DNA of 17,316 bases, from contig JALEIO010000112.1 in NCBI GenBank assembly GCA_022769845.1, forward strand, positions 1-17,316, written 5' to 3'. Below are positions 15,341 to 17,316 of this stretch, one piece after another. The notes under the pieces were generated by a model. The model made no database searches. It saw only the letters and a program-made list of their open reading frames with translations, and was not told the origin of the DNA. Origin of the DNA: Oscillospiraceae bacterium (GTDB lineage Bacteria; Bacillota; Clostridia; UMGS1810). Position 1 is the stretch's first letter. Every line of letters begins with the position of its first letter. A program made the translations under genes and the position numbers.

Positions 15341-17316
15341 TATTTTGTTTTTGTTACATTTTTAGCAAGCGGAATAAGCTTTGTGTTTTCCCAAACGAAC
15401 GCTGTTATTTCGTCGCAGTCTTTTGTAAGGGTTAACGATGCAGCCTTGTTTTCTGTTTTATTTACAGTTGCGGGAGTAATCTGAACCTCTGTAAGCTCAC
15501 CGCCGTTGTACGCCGCAATTATAAGGTCAACATTTTTTTCTGAAAAATCTGTTACAGTAAAATTGTAATTTACATCAATTTTTGTTCCCTGCGTGTATGC
15601 CGAAGGTGTGAAATTGTCTATTGCAACGGTAAATGCACCGGTTTGATGTGTAAATTCTTTTCTTGTTTCGCATACCGCATAACCGTCCTCATATTTTACG
15701 CCGTTTAAAAGAACAAAATATTTTGTGCCGTCCGTTAAGCTGTCTGACGTAATTGTAACCGTCTTTTTGTCATCCGAAACAGAAGGCAATGCAGTGTCAA
15801 CTTTTGTTCCGTCCGCTTTATAAAGCGCGATATTATTTACAGATGTGCTGTCAACAGTGTCCTTAAATGTAAGCTTAATCTTGTTCCCGCCGCTTGCAAG
15901 GCTTGAAGATACACCGTCCGATACTGTGTAAACTTTAATGTTGTCAATAAACGCTTCTTTTTGTGCGTCGGTCGCAGTTGTACTAATCCCAAACGGCGAC
16001 CATTTAAAACCAATGCCTATGATATCTGAAAGATATGTAAATCCTGTTATATATTCAGACTGCGTATCATCTATGGTTAATCGTGTGCGCGCATTATCCA
16101 TATCTATTTCTAATTTAGCGTGTTGCCATTTGTTTTCTGCGAGCGCCATATCAACCGTTGCACCCGAAGCACGATATCCTTTTATATATGTTTCACTTCC
16201 TGCGTTGCCGCTTGGATGAATCTTTGCGCCGATAGTGGTATATGCCTTAAGTCCGCGCGCCGGCGTTGAGTTTTTCGTTCCCGAGCTGAAAACCGCCTTA
16301 TGATAGTCGCCGAAATTTGTATCGTCCTTTGTAAAAACCCCCATACCTATTCCGCCAAAACCGGTTCTTACATCAAACTCAACATACATTTTTCCTTTGC
16401 TTATCGAATTAAACATATATCTTACCATATCTCCCGATGTGCCGAAAGATAAATATTTTTTACTGCCGTTTGTATATTTAAAATCTTTATCCTCATATAC
16501 AAGGCTGTTGTCATTAACCGTAACCGTTGCGCTTGCTTTAGTTGTGCCGACTTTTCCATCCTCAAAATCTTTTTCAATCAAATATGTGCCGTATTCCTTA
16601 TAAATTTTGATATTGTCGAACATTGTACTGTCATCCAAAGTCGCGGCTTTATTCATATAAAAAGCAAGGCCACCGATGGGAGACGTTTTAAAATATTCAT
16701 AACCCGATACGGTTGCCGACTCAACGCCGTCAACATATGCGGTAAGCTTTCCTTCGTCAAGATTAATTTTAACCTTGTAATGCTGCCAAGTATTAGGTTT
16801 GAAAGTTAAGCTTGTGCCGTCAGCCGACTTTGTAAATGAAGCCTGTGCGCCTTCGGTAGCTGACAAATCAGTAGGAGGGTTTCCTTCTGCTTTTAAGTAC
16901 CCTCTTATTTCATAGCTACTACTGCCTTGTGATAAAAAGAAAGGCCATTTTTTGTAAGTTTCAACAGAATCATCATATACCAAACCGAGCGCAGCTTTTC
17001 CCACGCCTGCATTTAAATCAAATTCCGCTACAATAGTTCCGCTTGATACAGGCTGGTTAAACCACATTCTGAAACGTTGATTTGCACCGCCTTTTGTGTC
17101 AAAATATTTTGTGCTGTTGCCCTCACTTGTTCCCTGAACAACATTTCCCGCTGTTTCTGATGATATGGTGTTAATGCCGTTTAACACCTTTGCGCCTGCG
17201 CCTACTGCTTCATTTTCAAAATCGGTTTCAAAAAGCGTAACCTCTTTTTCATTCAAAGCAAATACGCTCGGTGCGCAAATTACACTTATCACCATACTTA
17301 ATGCTAACACCATTAC
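15340..17316 (-). CDS. Secreted protein with two LamG-like domains (5' partial)
   Basis: The frame is open to the right edge. The first ATG in the window (17313) falls inside a hydrophobic signal-peptide core (LALSMVISVICAPSVFA), and its basic N-terminus must lie beyond the edge. Counting from that ATG: LamG/concanavalin-like domain about 27-240; second LamG-like domain about 244-464; SbsA-type Ig domain about 465-555; C-terminal domain about 559-657, ending in ITAFVWENTKLIPL. The second LamG domain is a near copy of the first LamG domain of the next gene, while the first resembles that gene's second LamG domain more distantly, so the two proteins carry the pair in opposite order. There are no catalytic signatures or SLH repeats. 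A glycan-binding surface role is plausible. It is the first gene seen in the operon; its promoter is outside the window. Confidence 0.83.
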   Translation of the reverse strand, partial: VMVLALSMVISVICAPSVFALNEKEVTLFETDFENEAVGAGAKVLNGINTISSETAGNVVQGTSEGNSTKYFDTKGGANQRFRMWFNQPVSSGTIVAEFDLNAGVGKAALGLVYDDSVETYKKWPFFLSQGSSSYEIRGYLKAEGNPPTDLSATEGAQASFTKSADGTSLTFKPNTWQHYKVKINLDEGKLTAYVDGVESATVSGYEYFKTSPIGGLAFYMNKAATLDDSTMFDNIKIYKEYGTYLIEKDFEDGKVGTTKASATVTVNDNSLVYEDKDFKYTNGSKKYLSFGTSGDMVRYMFNSISKGKMYVEFDVRTGFGGIGMGVFTKDDTNFGDYHKAVFSSGTKNSTPARGLKAYTTIGAKIHPSGNAGSETYIKGYRASGATVDMALAENKWQHAKLEIDMDNARTRLTIDDTQSEYITGFTYLSDIIGIGFKWSPFGISTTATDAQKEAFIDNIKVYTVSDGVSSSLASGGNKIKLTFKDTVDSTSVNNIALYKADGTKVDTALPSVSDDKKTVTITSDSLTDGTKYFVLLNGVKYEDGYAVCETRKEFTHQTGAFTVAIDNFTPSAYTQGTKIDVNYNFTVTDFSEKNVDLIIAAYNGGELTEVQITPATVNKTENKAASLTLTKDCDEITAFVWENTKLIPLAKNVTKTK
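15941..16379 (-). repeat. Duplicated LamG segment, copy in the first gene
   Basis: Partner of 14615-15057. The near-identical core is 16222-16371. Similarity drops outside the core, with a small length difference near 15970-15995, and fades at the domain borders. Confidence 0.93.

Noticed and set aside
12979..17316. Insertion sequence or phage origin for the duplicated LamG segments
   Set aside because: No transposase, terminal inverted repeats or target duplications are seen; the duplication follows domain borders.
1..17316. tRNA, rRNA or riboswitch
   Set aside because: Intergenic regions are short and no cloverleaf, rRNA core or known aptamer pattern was recognised by eye.

Overview
The window looks like low-to-moderate GC Firmicutes DNA, most likely from an anaerobic Clostridia member of gut or rumen type. 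The basis is an AraC-type response regulator plus YesM-type kinase pair, several secreted proteins with S-layer homology (SLH) domains, good AGGAGG-like ribosome sites, and A/T-rich intergenic regions. No marker gene fixes the species. SLH-rich polysaccharide degraders such as Monoglobus are a plausible comparison, but that is inference only.

Left part (1-4267, plus strand): a signalling operon. It begins with the 3' part of a membrane sensor gene that stops just after its second transmembrane helix and has no kinase domain (1-924). Next come an AraC-family response regulator (940-2487) and a complete YesM-type sensor kinase with an unusual non-ATG start (about 2534-4267). A 209-base convergent gap (4268-4476) holds two copies of a 23-base repeat, each followed by a terminator-like hairpin.

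Middle (4477-5950, minus strand): a PHP-fold metal-dependent hydrolase gene. It has its own apparent promoter, which overlaps a 15-base-arm inverted repeat centred on the -10 box. The -35 box lies in the T-rich tail of an AT-rich hairpin that may terminate the upstream operon.

Right part (5954-17316, minus strand, transcribed leftwards): five tightly spaced genes (gaps of 12-22 bases) for secreted proteins, the first running off the right edge. In transcription order they are: a protein with two LamG/concanavalin-like beta-sandwich domains (partial); a second with related domains in the opposite order plus Ig-like domains; a clan GH-A glycoside hydrolase; a protein with three C-terminal SLH repeats; and a large protein with N-terminal SLH repeats and a long beta-rich region. 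The first two share a 150-base tract with only two mismatches. The first three appear to share a loosely conserved C-terminal domain of about 100 residues.

Working model (inference): the two-component system senses an extracellular cue and controls surface functions, possibly including the leftward operon. That operon would build a cell-wall-associated assembly for binding and cutting a polysaccharide, with the SLH proteins as anchors and the LamG and glycoside hydrolase proteins as glycan-handling parts. The substrate cannot be read from the sequence.
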